A DNA stretch of 64,000 nt, taken from contig NZ_JAUSZZ010000001.1 in NCBI RefSeq assembly GCF_030818075.1, positions 1,984,001-2,048,000 of the forward strand. The letters run 5' to 3'. Source of the stretch: Microbacterium proteolyticum (GTDB lineage: Bacteria; Actinomycetota; Actinomycetes; Actinomycetales; Microbacteriaceae). A program made the translations under genes and the position numbers. Below are positions 50,085 to 62,298 of the stretch, piece by piece (within the stretch, counting starts at the first letter, position 1; every line of letters starts with the position of its first letter). The notes beneath the pieces are model-generated. The model saw nothing but the letters and a program-made list of their open reading frames with translations. It did not search any database and had not been told where the DNA came from.

Positions 50085-51266
50085 ATGCGGGTGTTGTTCT
50101 CTTTCCCGCACGCCTTGGGGGCGCCCGGGATCGGATGGACGGCCTGGAACCAGGTCGACGGTCTGGCCCGCCTCGGTCATGACATCCACGTCGTCGCGGC
50201 GAGCGTCGCCCGGCCCGTGCCGTCCGGCGTCCGCGTCACCGAGACGCTCGCGATCGGCGGGAAGCGCATCCCGCACCGCGCCGTCGGACGCGATCGCGCC
50301 TTCGCCTGGCACGACGCGCGGGCAGCGCGTCTGGTCGCCGACGGCGGGTACGACCTCGTCCACCTCTGGCCCACGGGTCCTGGCCGCACGGCACAGGCGG
50401 CGCGCGCTCAGCGCATCGCGGTGGTGCGGGAGGCCCCGAACACGCACACCGAATACGCGTGGAAGGTCGTCGGCGACGAGGTCGCCGCGCTCGGACTCGC
50501 CGGCGAGGTGGACACCGCCCACACCGCGAACGCACTCCGTCTGCGCATGGAGCAGGCGGACTGGGAGGCGGCCACGGCCATCCTCGCGCCGTCCGACTTC
50601 GTCGCCCGCACTTTCCGGGAGGCGGGTTTCAGTGACGACCGCATCCTCCGGCACCGCTACGGTTTCCTCCCGGGCTCGCGCAGAACGCGCCCGCGGTCGG
50701 CATCCGCTGCGCCGCTGCGCGCCGTCTACGTCGGGCTCGGCGAACCGCGCAAGGGTCTGCACTACGCCCTCGAGGCGTGGCTCGCCTCCGAGGCCAGCCG
50801 AGACGGCACCTTCACGATCGTGGGCCGCATGCTCCCGGCCTACGCGGAGCTGCTGGCGCCCCAGCTCGCGCACCCGAGCGTGCGCGTGATCGGCTTCAGC
50901 CATCACGTGGACGCCGCACTCGCGGCATCCGATGTGCTGCTGCTTCCCACGATCGAGGAGGGGTCCGCCCTCGTGACGTACGAGGCGCAGGCCCAGGGCT
51001 GCGTCCCCCTCGTGTCGACCGCGTCCGGCGCGGTCCTCGACGACGGCGTCCACGGCTTCTTCCACACCCCGCGTGACGTGGCATCCCTCACCGACCACCT
51101 CGACCTCGTCGCCCGCGACCGGGAGGCGTTGGCGCGCATGAGCGCCGCGGCGATCGATCACAGCGCTCAGCTGACCTGGGATGCCGCCGCGCGGGTGCTC
51201 GCCGATTGCTACGAAAGTGCGCGTGAGCGCGCCAACATGAACGGAACCCATGCCTGGCCCCGCTGA
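50085..51266 (+). CDS. GT4 family glycosyltransferase
   Basis: A 393-residue GT-B retaining transferase. The N-terminal domain starts MRVLFSFPHALGAPGIGW. The donor domain has YVGLGEPRKGLHYALEAWL and the EX7E signature PTIEEGSALVTYEAQ, both glutamates present. First gene of the plus-strand operon; it overlaps the next gene by 17 bases. Confidence 0.92.
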   Translation: MRVLFSFPHALGAPGIGWTAWNQVDGLARLGHDIHVVAASVARPVPSGVRVTETLAIGGKRIPHRAVGRDRAFAWHDARAARLVADGGYDLVHLWPTGPGRTAQAARAQRIAVVREAPNTHTEYAWKVVGDEVAALGLAGEVDTAHTANALRLRMEQADWEAATAILAPSDFVARTFREAGFSDDRILRHRYGFLPGSRRTRPRSASAAPLRAVYVGLGEPRKGLHYALEAWLASEASRDGTFTIVGRMLPAYAELLAPQLAHPSVRVIGFSHHVDAALAASDVLLLPTIEEGSALVTYEAQAQGCVPLVSTASGAVLDDGVHGFFHTPRDVASLTDHLDLVARDREALARMSAAAIDHSAQLTWDAAARVLADCYESARERANMNGTHAWPR

Positions 51267-53481
51267 TATCTCGGTCATCGTCTGCACACGCAACCGTCCC
51301 GAGCACCTGCGGCGGGCGCTGGCCGCCATCCGCGACGTCACGCCGTCGGAGACCGAGGTCATCGTCGTCGACAGCGCCTCCGACACGTCCGAGACCCGCG
51401 AGGTCGCCGAGCAGTTCGGCGTCGTCTACGTGCGCTCCGGCAAGGGCCTCTCCGTGGCACGGAATGTGGGCATCACCACGTCCCAGCGACCTTTCGTCAT
51501 CTTCACCGACGACGACTGCCTCCCGACCCCGCAGTGGATCGAACAGGTGCTGCCGCACTTCGAGGACCCGTCGGTCGGCGTCGTCACCGGGTGGATGATG
51601 CATCACACCGACACAGCGGACGACGCCGTGTACCACCGTCGACCTCTCTATCGCACGCCCATCGAGGGCCTGGATGCCGGCCACGGCGCGGTGATGGCGT
51701 TCCGGCGACCGCTGCTGCTGCGCATCGGCGGGTTCGACGACGTCATGGGTGCCGGCCAGCGCTGGGCGGGCGCCGAAGACCTCGACATCTTCGTCCGCAT
51801 CCTCCGTGCCGGATCGATCATCGTGCACGAGAAGAAGTGCGTGGTCACCCACGCGAACGATCGCGAGGGCGAGGAGTACGTCAGCCTCTACCGCGGGTAC
51901 GGTCTCGGACTCGGCGCCCTGGTGGCGAAGTGGCTACGGGTCGATCCCGCGTTCGGCACGCAGCTGGCCTGGCGTCTGGCCGGCCGCTCGGCCGCCCGCA
52001 TCGCGCGCGCCGAGATACGACACCGCCCCAGTTCTCACGAGCGTGCGATGCTGGGCGGCATCGTGACGGGTGCGCGCGAAGCGCGGCGACTGCCCCTGGT
52101 CGGGGAGCGGTTCGTGCCCCCGTGGTCGAAGGGCCCGATGCCGACGCTGCGAGACGCGGAGCCCGCCGCCGTGTCGAGTTCGGGGGTGCCGGTCGCCCCC
52201 ACCGCGTCCGTCGAGCTGCTGCGCATCCTCGACGAGACGCACGTCGCGACCAGCATCCAGTTCGAGGCCATGCACACCCGTGCCGTGCTCGTCCTCGAGG
52301 GGGATCCCCTCCTGGACGCCGACGGGCGCATCGACCGGGAGAAGGTCCTCGAGGCCATGCGGCGCATCGTGGAGCGCGTACCCGAGCTGACGCTGCGCGT
52401 CATGCGGTCACCGCTCGGTCTCACGGCGCCCGCGTGGGTGCCGGCGACGGACTTCGACGTGCGCGACCACGTGTTCTTCCACGACGAGCCGAGCGAACTC
52501 CGCGGCGACCTGCTGACCTGGCTGAGTGCGGGGGACCGCGGTCTGCTGCCCATGGATCGCCCGCTCTGGGACATCACCTTCACGCCGCTGACCACGGGGG
52601 AGGTCGCCCTCGGGGTGCGCCTGCACCATGCGAACGGCGACGCCAAGTGGCTGTTCAACATGTTCACGACCCTGACCGATCGCACCGCGGACGGCTACGA
52701 GCCCGCGACGTCGACACCGTCGGACAGGCCCGCTCGCCGTGCGCCGCGCACGCGGGCGATGATCCCCGTCCACGCCGCCCGCAGCTGGTTGCGCGAGCAG
52801 CCCACGGTCGAGGCCGCCTGGCGCGAGTACTGGCGCAAGCCCTTCGTGAAGAGGGCCAAGCGGATGGTCGGACGCAACATCCGCCCCTTCAAAGAACTGC
52901 TGATCGAGCGTCGTGGTCTCCGCGCCACCTTCCTGCCGCCCGCGGCCGACGCGTTCTTCGTGGTGGACGTGCCGACGACGAAGCGTCGCGCGTCGGCACT
53001 GGGCGGGACGCTGAGCGATCTGCTGGTGGCCGCCTCCGTGCGCAGCGTCGACGACGACCGCGACGGCATCGACGTCATCGTGCCGGTCTCGCACCGCAAG
53101 CGCGGCGATGAGGCGATCCGCAACCACATCAGTCTGGTCCGGGTGCACACGGTGCCCTCCAGCGGTCTCGCCGAGGTGGTCTCGTCGGTGCGGACGCAGG
53201 TCGCCGCGCACGTGCGCGGCGAATCCGTGGAGGACCAGCCGAGCGGCCGCTCGATCGGTTATGTGACGGTCGTCCCGTGGGCGCGCGAGTCGCGCTCGTT
53301 CGCGGGAGCGCGGATCGTGACGCCGATCGTCCTGCCCGCAGCCGACCGGCGCGACGAGCTGTCGGCGTTCGCCACCGTCTACGGCGACAAGATGATCGTT
53401 TCGACCACGACACGAGCCGAGCTCGACACAGAGGGCATGACCCATCGCCTGCGCGCGATTCTCGAAGGGGCGGACGAATGA
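51250..53481 (+). CDS. GT2 glycosyltransferase-WS/DGAT-like acyltransferase fusion
   Basis: A 743-residue two-part protein. Residues 1-280 are a GT2 domain: [18 protein letters not shown], the metal site FTDDDC and [12 protein letters not shown]. Residues about 320-743 resemble wax-ester-synthase/DGAT acyltransferases of the condensation superfamily: [12 protein letters not shown], then [11 protein letters not shown] (the HHxxxD active-site motif, with Ala where DG is usual), and later [12 protein letters not shown]. It could add a sugar and acylate it, or acylate a nearby sugar. Mycobacterial Pap proteins use a related fold on glycolipids. There is no stop or start between the parts, so the fusion is real in this sequence. 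Confidence 0.75.
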   Translation: MPGPADISVIVCTRNRPEHLRRALAAIRDVTPSETEVIVVDSASDTSETREVAEQFGVVYVRSGKGLSVARNVGITTSQRPFVIFTDDDCLPTPQWIEQVLPHFEDPSVGVVTGWMMHHTDTADDAVYHRRPLYRTPIEGLDAGHGAVMAFRRPLLLRIGGFDDVMGAGQRWAGAEDLDIFVRILRAGSIIVHEKKCVVTHANDREGEEYVSLYRGYGLGLGALVAKWLRVDPAFGTQLAWRLAGRSAARIARAEIRHRPSSHERAMLGGIVTGAREARRLPLVGERFVPPWSKGPMPTLRDAEPAAVSSSGVPVAPTASVELLRILDETHVATSIQFEAMHTRAVLVLEGDPLLDADGRIDREKVLEAMRRIVERVPELTLRVMRSPLGLTAPAWVPATDFDVRDHVFFHDEPSELRGDLLTWLSAGDRGLLPMDRPLWDITFTPLTTGEVALGVRLHHANGDAKWLFNMFTTLTDRTADGYEPATSTPSDRPARRAPRTRAMIPVHAARSWLREQPTVEAAWREYWRKPFVKRAKRMVGRNIRPFKELLIERRGLRATFLPPAADAFFVVDVPTTKRRASALGGTLSDLLVAASVRSVDDDRDGIDVIVPVSHRKRGDEAIRNHISLVRVHTVPSSGLAEVVSSVRTQVAAHVRGESVEDQPSGRSIGYVTVVPWARESRSFAGARIVTPIVLPAADRRDELSAFATVYGDKMIVSTTTRAELDTEGMTHRLRAILEGADE

Positions 53482-54044
53482 GCCGGATCAGGAAAGCACT
53501 CACCGCGGCGGCGTCGCTCGTCGACCCGCGCGTCTATCTGCACGGTCTTCGGGTGCTGCACTACTACGGGTACTCCCACGTGTCCCAGGTGCGCAAACTC
53601 GACCGGGGCGCGAACGTGACCTTCGCCCCCAACGTGTCGTTCCGCAACGCCGAGCGCATCACCATCGGTGCCGGTACGCGCATCGGCGAGCATTCGACGA
53701 TCTGGGCCGGCAACTCCACCGGCCGCATCACCTTCGGGGAGAAGGCGCTGCTCGCGCCTCGCGTGACGGTGACCGCCTCCAACTACGGCATCGTCCAGGG
53801 CATCCCCCCGATGGATCAGGCCAAGGTCGAGGATGACATCGTCATCGGCGCCGGCACGTGGCTCGGGGCCGATGTCGTCGTGCTCGCCGGCGTGCACATC
53901 GGCGACGGGGCGATCATCGCCGCCGGCGCGGTCGTGACGAAGGACATCCCGGCCGACGCCATCGCGGGCGGCGTTCCGGCGAAGGTGCTGGCGTACCGCA
54001 CGCAATCCGGTGTTCCGGCTCGTGCCGCCGGGGCCGTTGCATGA
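53478..54044 (+). CDS. Hexapeptide-repeat acyltransferase (O-acetyltransferase)
   Basis: A 188-residue left-handed beta-helix enzyme. The repeat region runs from about residue 45 to 165 and includes [21 protein letters not shown], the typical [38 protein letters not shown]. Likely O-acetylates the polysaccharide. The ATG overlaps the upstream stop (ATGA), and its own stop overlaps the next gene. Confidence 0.9.
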   Translation: MSRIRKALTAAASLVDPRVYLHGLRVLHYYGYSHVSQVRKLDRGANVTFAPNVSFRNAERITIGAGTRIGEHSTIWAGNSTGRITFGEKALLAPRVTVTASNYGIVQGIPPMDQAKVEDDIVIGAGTWLGADVVVLAGVHIGDGAIIAAGAVVTKDIPADAIAGGVPAKVLAYRTQSGVPARAAGAVA

Positions 54045-56060
54045 GCGCCCCCACCGTCGACGCCATCATCGTCAACTACAACACCCGTGAGCGCACGCTG
54101 GAGGCCATCGCCTCCCTCGTCGACCTCGACCTGCCCTGGCTGGGCGTGGTGCTGGTCGACAACGGTTCCGTCGACGGATCGGTCGAGGCCATCCGCGCGG
54201 CGTACCCTTCCGTCCAGGTCCTCGACGCCGGCGAGAACCTCGGCTTCGCCCGCGCGGTGAACCGGGGAGTCGACGCCTCAAGGGCCGACTACGTGATGCT
54301 CTTCAACCCCGACGCCTCGGCGATGCCCGGGTCGATGGAGGCGCTCGTCGGTTTCGCCGAGGCCCATCCCGAGAACGGGATCTACGGCGGTCGCACGGTG
54401 GATGAGCACGGCACGCTCGACCCGTCGTCGTGCTGGGGTGCACCCAGCCTGTGGTCGCTGCTGTGTTACGCCACCGGGGCGTCGGCGATCGCGAAGAAGT
54501 CGACGCTGTTCGACCCCGAGTCGCTCGGCCGGTGGAAGCGCGACACGGTCCGCGAAGTCCCGATCGTCACCGGGTGCCTGCTGCTCGCCCGCCGCGACAC
54601 GTGGCACCGCATCGGCGGCATGGACGAGCGCTTCTTCCTCTACGGGGAGGATGCCGAGTTCTCGACCCGCGCATGGCGTCGAGGTCTGCGACCGGTGATC
54701 GTGCCCGACGCGGTCATCAGGCACGACGTGGGCGGCTCGAGCAGCTCCAGCGGACGACGCCTCGCGATGGTCCTCGCGGGCAAGGTGACCTATTTCACCT
54801 CCGTGTGGTCGACTCCCGTCGCGCTGCTGGCCACTCTGCTGCTCCAAGCCGGGGTCGGCCTGCGTGCGCTGTTGGAGGCCCTCCGGCGCAGCGATCGCAA
54901 CGCGTACCGCGAAGCCTGGGCGCACCGCCGTTCCTGGCGTCGCGGCTACCCGGCGGCGGAGCGGACGCTGTTCGGCCGCACACCGTCGGCGGATGCTCGT
55001 CGCCCCCTCGTCGTGCAGGCCGAACCGGCCTTCCGCACGGCCCACGCCAACCCGTACACCGCTGATCTGTACCGCGCACTGCAGCGGCGTGGGGCGGTCG
55101 TGCACGACCTGCACTACGGACGCCTGCTGACGCAGCGGACCGACGTCATCCACCTGCACTGGCCGGACCTGTCGTTCCTCTCCGGCCCTCGTCGGTACCG
55201 CCACGTCGCCCGTCTCGGCCTGTTCTACGGCAGCCTCGCGCTGATCCGCCGCCGCGGCACTGTGCTGGTGTGGACGGTGCACAACGTGGCCGCGCACGAA
55301 GAACGCTCCAGCGCGAAGCTGCGGGCCGTCGCCGAGCGACTGCTGCTGAAGAACGTCGACGGCATCATCTCGTTGACCGCGCAGGGCATCGACAGCGCGC
55401 GCACCGCATTTCCCGCGCTGGGCTCCGTTCCCGCCGCAGTGGTTCCGCACGGCCACTACCGGGATGCGTACGACTTCTCCGTCGGACGTGCCGAGGCGCG
55501 CGAGCGCCTGGGCCTGGACGGCGACCGCCCCGGTGATCGTCAGCGTCGGTCAGATCCGCCGGTACAAGAACGTGCCGCACCTCATCCGCACGTTCCGCGA
55601 GGCCGGGATCGACGCCACTCTGCTCATCGCCGGCAAGCCGTCCCCGACCGACCTGGAGGACGAGATCCGCGAGGCCGCCCGCGGGGACGAGCGGGTCGTT
55701 TTCGACGCCCGTTTCCTGCCCGACGACGACATCGTCGCGGCGCTCGCCGCCGCCGACCTCGTGGTGCTGCCGTACGCGAAGATCGAGAATTCCGGTTCCG
55801 CCGTGCTGGCCGTCTCCGCCGACCGCCCCGTGCTCGTGCCCCGCCTGGGCGCCATGAGCGAATTGCAGGAGCAGGTCGGGGAGGAATGGGTCCGGCTGTA
55901 CGACGGCGAGTTGACCACCGCCGCTTTGACGGATGCATTGGCGTGGGCGCGCGAGGCCGACCGGCCGCCACGTGCCGACCTTGCCGCCCTGGATTGGGAT
56001 GCGATCGCTGAAGAGACGCTGAAGGTATATCAAAGAGTTCAGGTCTCGTCACGATCGTGA
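54041..56060 (+). pseudogene. GT2-GT4 double glycosyltransferase, frameshifted by +1 C
   Basis: The first part (about 1-310) is a GT2 enzyme resembling rhamnosyltransferases: VDAIIVNYNTRERTLEAI, FNPDASAMPG and GEDAEFSTRAWRRGL. The second part (about 330-670) is GT4-like, with HANPYTADLYRALQRRG, IHLHWPDL and SLTAQGIDSAR. At RERLGLDGD the frame breaks: the expected PVIVSVGQIRRYKNVPHLI continues in the next frame to a stop at 56060. The run CCCC at 55528-55531 needs one base less. Length is 3n+1. Otherwise intact on both sides. The start overlaps the previous stop (ATGA). Confidence 0.85.
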
Positions 56061-56132
56061 AACGTTCTGCGCGTATTCTTAGCCGCGGGCGGGATTCTAT
56101 GCCTCCGCCATTTCTTTTGGGGTAGGGGCTTC

Positions 56133-58065
<1,933 letters not shown>

Positions 58066-58070
58066 CCGTG

Positions 58071-58103
58071 TGAGCGGCGGGGACCTTCGGGCCCCGCCGC
58101 TCA
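58071..58103 (+). terminator. Hairpin after the subtilase gene
   Basis: A 12-bp perfect stem (58071-58082 with 58092-58103) and a 9-base loop, six bases past the stop. Confidence 0.75.
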
Positions 58104-58167
58104 TGTGTCGGAAGTCGGGTTCGCCGGGGACGTGGATCCGGTGACCATCATTCTCTGGGGGTAGATC

Positions 58168-58284
58168 GTGCTGGACATCAACGCATCCGCAATCGTGCGG
58201 AGCAAGCTCGCCGAGCAGTCGGATCGAAGGGGAAGCCGGCGCATGTGCCCCCCTGGTGCGGCGGGAACGGCGGGACCGCAGTGA
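58168..58284 (+). CDS. Possible 38-residue leader peptide
   Basis: A short frame from GTG with GGGG a few bases before it, ending in TGA that overlaps the GTG of the next gene (GTGA). Content: VLDINASAIVRSKLAEQSD then Arg-rich. It may be a real small protein or translation coupler, or just open frame. No homologue known to me. A still shorter frame (58141-58164) precedes it. Confidence 0.3.
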   Translation: MLDINASAIVRSKLAEQSDRRGSRRMCPPGAAGTAGPQ

Positions 58285-59276
58285 GCGCCCGGCAGCCGGC
58301 ACCGCATCGGCTCGACCTGACGGCGCGTACGCCGCGGAAGCTGTTGCTGGCCGCGTCGACGGGCGGACACATCGCGCAGTTGGTGCGCCTGGCACCGGGC
58401 CTCGGAGCGACGGACGACTCGCTGTGGGTGAGCTTCGATTCCCAGCAGACCCGGTCCCTGCTGCGCGGCAAGCGCACGCTGCTGGTGCCCTACATCAAGC
58501 CTCGGGACTGGCGCGGCACCCTCACCGCGGTGAAGCACATCGACCGGGCGCTGGCCGAAGAGCAGTTCGACGCCGCCGTGAGCACCGGGGCCGCTCTGGC
58601 CCTCGCCGCCCTTCCGACGGCCCGGCGCCGGGGAATCCCCGCCCTGTACATCGAAAGCGTCTCGCGCGTGCTGGGTCCGTCGATGTCCGGCCGGTTGCTG
58701 TCGCTCAGCCGCCTCACCGAGACACGCACCCAGCATCGTTCGTGGGCGGGGGGACGGTGGGGACTTCACCCGAGTGTGCTCGAGACCTTCACCATCGAGG
58801 ATCGACCGGCTCCGCAGGGCCGGCCGCTGAGGATCTTCGTGACCCTCGGCACGATCCAGGGCTATCGCTTCGACAGCCTCATCGACTCCCTCCTGGCCAC
58901 CGGCCTCGTCGGTGACGACACCACGTGGCAGCTCGGGTTCACGACCCGCGACGACCTCCCCGGTCGCGTCGTCCAGGACATGGATGCCGCGGCCTTCGAC
59001 CGGGAGATCCGCGAAGCCGACGTGGTGGTCACGCACGCCGGGGTGGGAACGATCCTCGGCCTGCTCGAGGCGGGGGTGTATCCCGTCGCCGTCGTGCGTC
59101 GCAGCAGCAGAGGCGAGCACGTCGACGACCACCAGGCGCAGATCGCCGGGCTGATGAACGAGTCGCACATCGGAACCGCGGTGGAGGCCGACGAGCTCAC
59201 GGCGGAGGTGCTCCTCGAGGCCGCGCACCGTCGTATCGTCGGCGAAGACGGCGAGCTCGCCTCTCGCCGCGTCTGA
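58281..59276 (+). CDS. GT-B glycosyltransferase, fused PssD/PssE (Alg14/Alg13) type
   Basis: A 331-residue protein. The N-terminal half resembles Alg14/PssD, with the binding loop AASTGGHIAQLVRL and ISTGAALALAAL-like segment. The C-terminal half resembles Alg13/PssE and GT28 (MurG) with TLGTIQGYRFDSL and VVTHAGVGTILGLLEAG. Together they make one glycosyltransferase acting on a lipid-linked sugar. The GTG at 58281 was chosen for its coupling to a small upstream frame; a start 36 bases upstream is possible. Confidence 0.85.
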   Translation: MSARQPAPHRLDLTARTPRKLLLAASTGGHIAQLVRLAPGLGATDDSLWVSFDSQQTRSLLRGKRTLLVPYIKPRDWRGTLTAVKHIDRALAEEQFDAAVSTGAALALAALPTARRRGIPALYIESVSRVLGPSMSGRLLSLSRLTETRTQHRSWAGGRWGLHPSVLETFTIEDRPAPQGRPLRIFVTLGTIQGYRFDSLIDSLLATGLVGDDTTWQLGFTTRDDLPGRVVQDMDAAAFDREIREADVVVTHAGVGTILGLLEAGVYPVAVVRRSSRGEHVDDHQAQIAGLMNESHIGTAVEADELTAEVLLEAAHRRIVGEDGELASRRV

Positions 59277-59293
59277 TCGGCCGCTCGAACGCT

Positions 59294-59330
59294 GCGACGC
59301 CGGTGGGGACGCCCGTCCGGCCGGCGTCGC
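59294..59330 (+). terminator. Hairpin after the last polysaccharide gene
   Basis: A 10-bp perfect stem (59294-59303 with 59321-59330) with a 17-base loop, 17 bases past the stop. Marks the right end of the polysaccharide locus. Confidence 0.55.
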
Positions 59331-59442
59331 GTGGGCCGCATCGTCAGGGCCGCGTCATCCGGCCGTGGATGTCTGCGGAGCACGCGGCATGCTCCCCCCT
59401 CATCGGCTGACGGGATTCGGTCGGGGGTAGGCCCGGCCGCGC

Positions 59443-59727
59443 TCACGACAGCGCCCGTGCCAGTTCGACGAGGAAGATCCCTCCCGCCGCGACCGTGACG
59501 AGTCCCGCCAGCAGCGCACCGCTGATCGCCGCCCACCGCAGGGGGCCCGGTCGGGTGGCCGCCTCCCACGCGAACAGCAGTGCGGAGACACCCGCCGCCA
59601 GCACCGCCAGATCGCCGACGAGGCCGGCGGGTGCGAGGACGACGGCCGCCATCGCCGCCGTCCCGGCCAGAAGAGCGCCGAGGTGACGACCGCTGCTGCG
59701 CGCGGATGCGCCGTCCGCTTTCGACAT
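59443..59727 (-). CDS. Small three-helix membrane protein
   Basis: A 94-residue protein from ATG 59727 (MSKADGASARSSGRHLG...) with about three hydrophobic helices and no catalytic motif. It is downstream of and codirectional with the amylosucrase-like gene, 13 bases after it. Function unknown. Confidence 0.7.
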   Translation of the reverse strand: MSKADGASARSSGRHLGALLAGTAAMAAVVLAPAGLVGDLAVLAAGVSALLFAWEAATRPGPLRWAAISGALLAGLVTVAAGGIFLVELARALS

Positions 59728-59740
59728 CGTCGTCTCCTCC

Positions 59741-61630
59741 TCAGCGCAGGCGGACGCGGAGCCAGCGCATCCGATGGGCGCCGAGGGTGAGGCCCGTGCC
59801 GAGCCACACCGGGACGCTGTCGACGATGTCCAGGGCTTCCGGCGCGAGCCCCGACAGGGTGAGTGCGTCGATCTCGACCGCCGAGTCGGCGACGTTGGCC
59901 AGCACGAGGACGGCGAAGCCGTTCTCCCCGGGGCGGAGGAAGGCCACCACTGATGCCACCCGGGCGTCGAAGGCGACGAGGGCGTTGCCCGCGAACTCGG
60001 GCGTGGACCGACGCACGGCCAGAAGTCGCGACAGGCGCGCGAACACGCGGCCGGCCGGGGTGTTGGCATCCGTCCGGTCCGCGTAGTTCTGGTGGGGGCG
60101 GAACGGGCGGTGAACCCACCGGCTGTCGCCCGCCTCCTCGGGCCGGCTCGCGTAGCCGTAGTCGTTGAGCTGGGCCACCTCGTCGCCGAGGTACAGCAGC
60201 GGGATGCCGCCGGTCGACAACGCCAGCGCGTGCGCGAGGATGACGCGGTCCTCTCCGCCGGCGTCACCCGCTTCGACGCCGGCGAGGGATGCCGTGGTGC
60301 CCGTGACGCGGGCGTCTCCGGTGCGGGGGTTCTCCTGGAACGGCACGCCGCGCGCGAAGGTGCCCTGCGTGCGCCCCACGTAGAAGTCGTTGAGGAACCG
60401 CCGGTGCGGATAACCCTCGATGCCGAGCTCGGCGGCATCCTCGTCGGCGAAGGTCCAGCCGATGTCGTCGTGGCTGCGTACGTAGTTCACCCACGCCGCG
60501 CCCTCGGGAAGCGCGTGGCGACGCTCGAGCGCCTGCTGCAGCAGGCGGCCATCGCGGGTGGCGAGGGCCTCCCACGTCAGGGCCATCTGCAGCGGGTTGT
60601 AGGAGATCTGGCACTCGTCGGGCGAGATGTACGAGATCACCTCGTCGGGGTGCACGATCGCCTCCGACTTGAACAGCAGCCCCGGGGCGGCCATGCGCAG
60701 CACGGCGTTGAACGCCTGCAGGAGCAGGTGCGCCTCGGGCAGCGACTCGCACGTCGTGCCCAGCTGCTTCCAGATGAAGGCGACGGCATCCATCCGCAGG
60801 ATCTCGACGCCCTGGTTCGCCAGGAACAGCATCTCGCCCGCCATCGCCTCGAAGACCGCGGGATTGGCGTAGTTGAGGTCCCACTGGAAGTGGTAGAACG
60901 TCGCCCAGACCCAGCGGCCGTCGTCGAGCTGGACGAACGAGCCGGGGTGGTCGTCGGGGAAGATCTCGCGCGTGGTCCGCTCGTAGGCGTCGGGCATCTC
61001 GCGGTCGGGGTAGATGAGGTAGAAGTCCTCGAACCCGGGTTCGCCGGCCACGGCCTTCTGCGCCCACTCGTGCTCGTTGCTGGTGTGGTTGAAGATGAAG
61101 TCGACCACGAGCGAGATCCCCGCGCGGCGGAGGTCGGCGGCGAGCGCGGCCAGCTCCTCCATCGTGCCGAGTGCGGGGTTCACCCGGCGGTAGCTCGACA
61201 CCGCGTAGCCGCCGTCGCTGTTGCCCTCGGGGCTCTCGAACAGCGGCATGAGGTGCAGATAGGTCAGCCCCAGTTCGCGGAAGTAGGGGATGGCGTCCCG
61301 GATGCCGCTGAGTCCGCCCGCATAGCGATCGACGTAGCAGACGCCGCCGAGCATGTGCTCGCTCTCGAACCAGTCGGGGGAGCTCTGGCGCTCACGATCG
61401 AGTGACTTCAGCGCGCGCGGGCGTTCGGTCCAGGAGCGCCCGGCGAGCTCGACGACCGATGCCAGTCGCTCCAGGCCGTCCGAGCGCTCGCCGTAGAGGC
61501 GCACGAACAGCTCGTGCAGGCGGGGCAGGTGCAGTTCGGCGTGCGCGAGGAATTCACGGTCGGCGCCGGCGCTGTTCAGATCACCGAGGATGCGCGAGAC
61601 ATCGTGGGGGCCGGGGTTGAGCTGGGTCAC
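59741..61630 (-). CDS. GH13 amylosucrase-like alpha-glucan enzyme
   Basis: A 629-residue GH13 enzyme. The conserved regions are DFIFNHTSNEH (I), ILRMDAVAF with the nucleophile Asp (II), LLFKSEAIV with the acid/base Glu (III) and VRSHDDIGW with the transition-state Asp (IV). Its long helical N-terminus and the HTSNEHEWAQ segment match amylosucrases (sucrose to glucan plus fructose), a common actinobacterial assignment. The true activity, amylosucrase or sucrose hydrolase, is uncertain. No signal peptide. Followed by a small membrane protein. Confidence 0.85.
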   Translation of the reverse strand: MTQLNPGPHDVSRILGDLNSAGADREFLAHAELHLPRLHELFVRLYGERSDGLERLASVVELAGRSWTERPRALKSLDRERQSSPDWFESEHMLGGVCYVDRYAGGLSGIRDAIPYFRELGLTYLHLMPLFESPEGNSDGGYAVSSYRRVNPALGTMEELAALAADLRRAGISLVVDFIFNHTSNEHEWAQKAVAGEPGFEDFYLIYPDREMPDAYERTTREIFPDDHPGSFVQLDDGRWVWATFYHFQWDLNYANPAVFEAMAGEMLFLANQGVEILRMDAVAFIWKQLGTTCESLPEAHLLLQAFNAVLRMAAPGLLFKSEAIVHPDEVISYISPDECQISYNPLQMALTWEALATRDGRLLQQALERRHALPEGAAWVNYVRSHDDIGWTFADEDAAELGIEGYPHRRFLNDFYVGRTQGTFARGVPFQENPRTGDARVTGTTASLAGVEAGDAGGEDRVILAHALALSTGGIPLLYLGDEVAQLNDYGYASRPEEAGDSRWVHRPFRPHQNYADRTDANTPAGRVFARLSRLLAVRRSTPEFAGNALVAFDARVASVVAFLRPGENGFAVLVLANVADSAVEIDALTLSGLAPEALDIVDSVPVWLGTGLTLGAHRMRWLRVRLR

Positions 61631-61722
61631 GGGTGACAGCCTGACGTATCCGAGCGGGTGAGGGCGACATCGACGTGCCCGCGTGCCGGGTTCGGTGACC
61701 GCGCATCGGCGATGATGGGGCG

Positions 61723-62235
61723 ATGAAGCCAGGCTCCGTTCACCGCCGTACCCGTGTCATCACCGCTACGGCCGGCCTCGTGGTCGTCATGATGTACGCC
61801 GTCGTCGCGCTCTTGCAGATCCTCGTGTGGAACCCGGAGGCGGCGGTGCCCGGCCTGACCGCGGCCGAGGTGTGGCGCGAAGTGGGGGAGGCGAACCAGG
61901 GCCCGCCCAACGCGTTCGTCGTCGCGGTCATCGCCGCAGGCCCCGTGCTCGGTCTCGTCTTCCTGCTGGTGTTCGCCCTGACCGACGCCGACGTCTGGGC
62001 CGTCGTCTCCGCCTACCTCGCTCTGCTCCTCCTCGGGATCGCTGGGTACTTCGTCGCGTCGTTCGGCCCGGGTATGGGCCTCGCCGACACCTACGGCATC
62101 AGTGGCGGCGACGGCGCCTACGGCGGCGCCGCCCTCGGCGCGGTGAGCCTGCTCGCGATGCTCGCGCTCCTCGCGATCTTCACGGGCGGGGTGATCCGCG
62201 GCCGACGCGCGCGGAGGGCCTCTGTCGTCGTCTGA
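61723..62235 (+). CDS. Four-helix membrane protein, unknown function
   Basis: A 170-residue protein with about four hydrophobic helices (residues 12-36, 63-88, 90-112 and 132-157) and a basic C-terminus. No family recognised. It lies 63 bases before the next membrane protein, so it may share its promoter region. Confidence 0.75.
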   Translation: MKPGSVHRRTRVITATAGLVVVMMYAVVALLQILVWNPEAAVPGLTAAEVWREVGEANQGPPNAFVVAVIAAGPVLGLVFLLVFALTDADVWAVVSAYLALLLLGIAGYFVASFGPGMGLADTYGISGGDGAYGGAALGAVSLLAMLALLAIFTGGVIRGRRARRASVVV

Positions 62236-62255
62236 CGAAAAGCGTGTCACGCATG

Positions 62256-62272
62256 TGGTACAAAATGTGCTA
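62256..62272 (+). promoter_or_regulatory. Candidate operator for the GntR regulator
   Basis: The imperfect palindrome TGGTAC-AAAAT-GTGCTA (four of six pairs) lies about 30 bases before the membrane protein gene and overlaps a possible -10 (TACAAA). GntR/YtrA regulators usually bind such sites in their own operon. Inference only. Confidence 0.35.
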
Positions 62273-62298
62273 GAAAGGTGATACGAAAGGTGGTCGCC

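Noticed and set aside
58141..58164. Seven-codon frame before the 38-codon frame
   Set aside because: Too short to support as a gene without further evidence; mentioned only with the neighbouring small frame.
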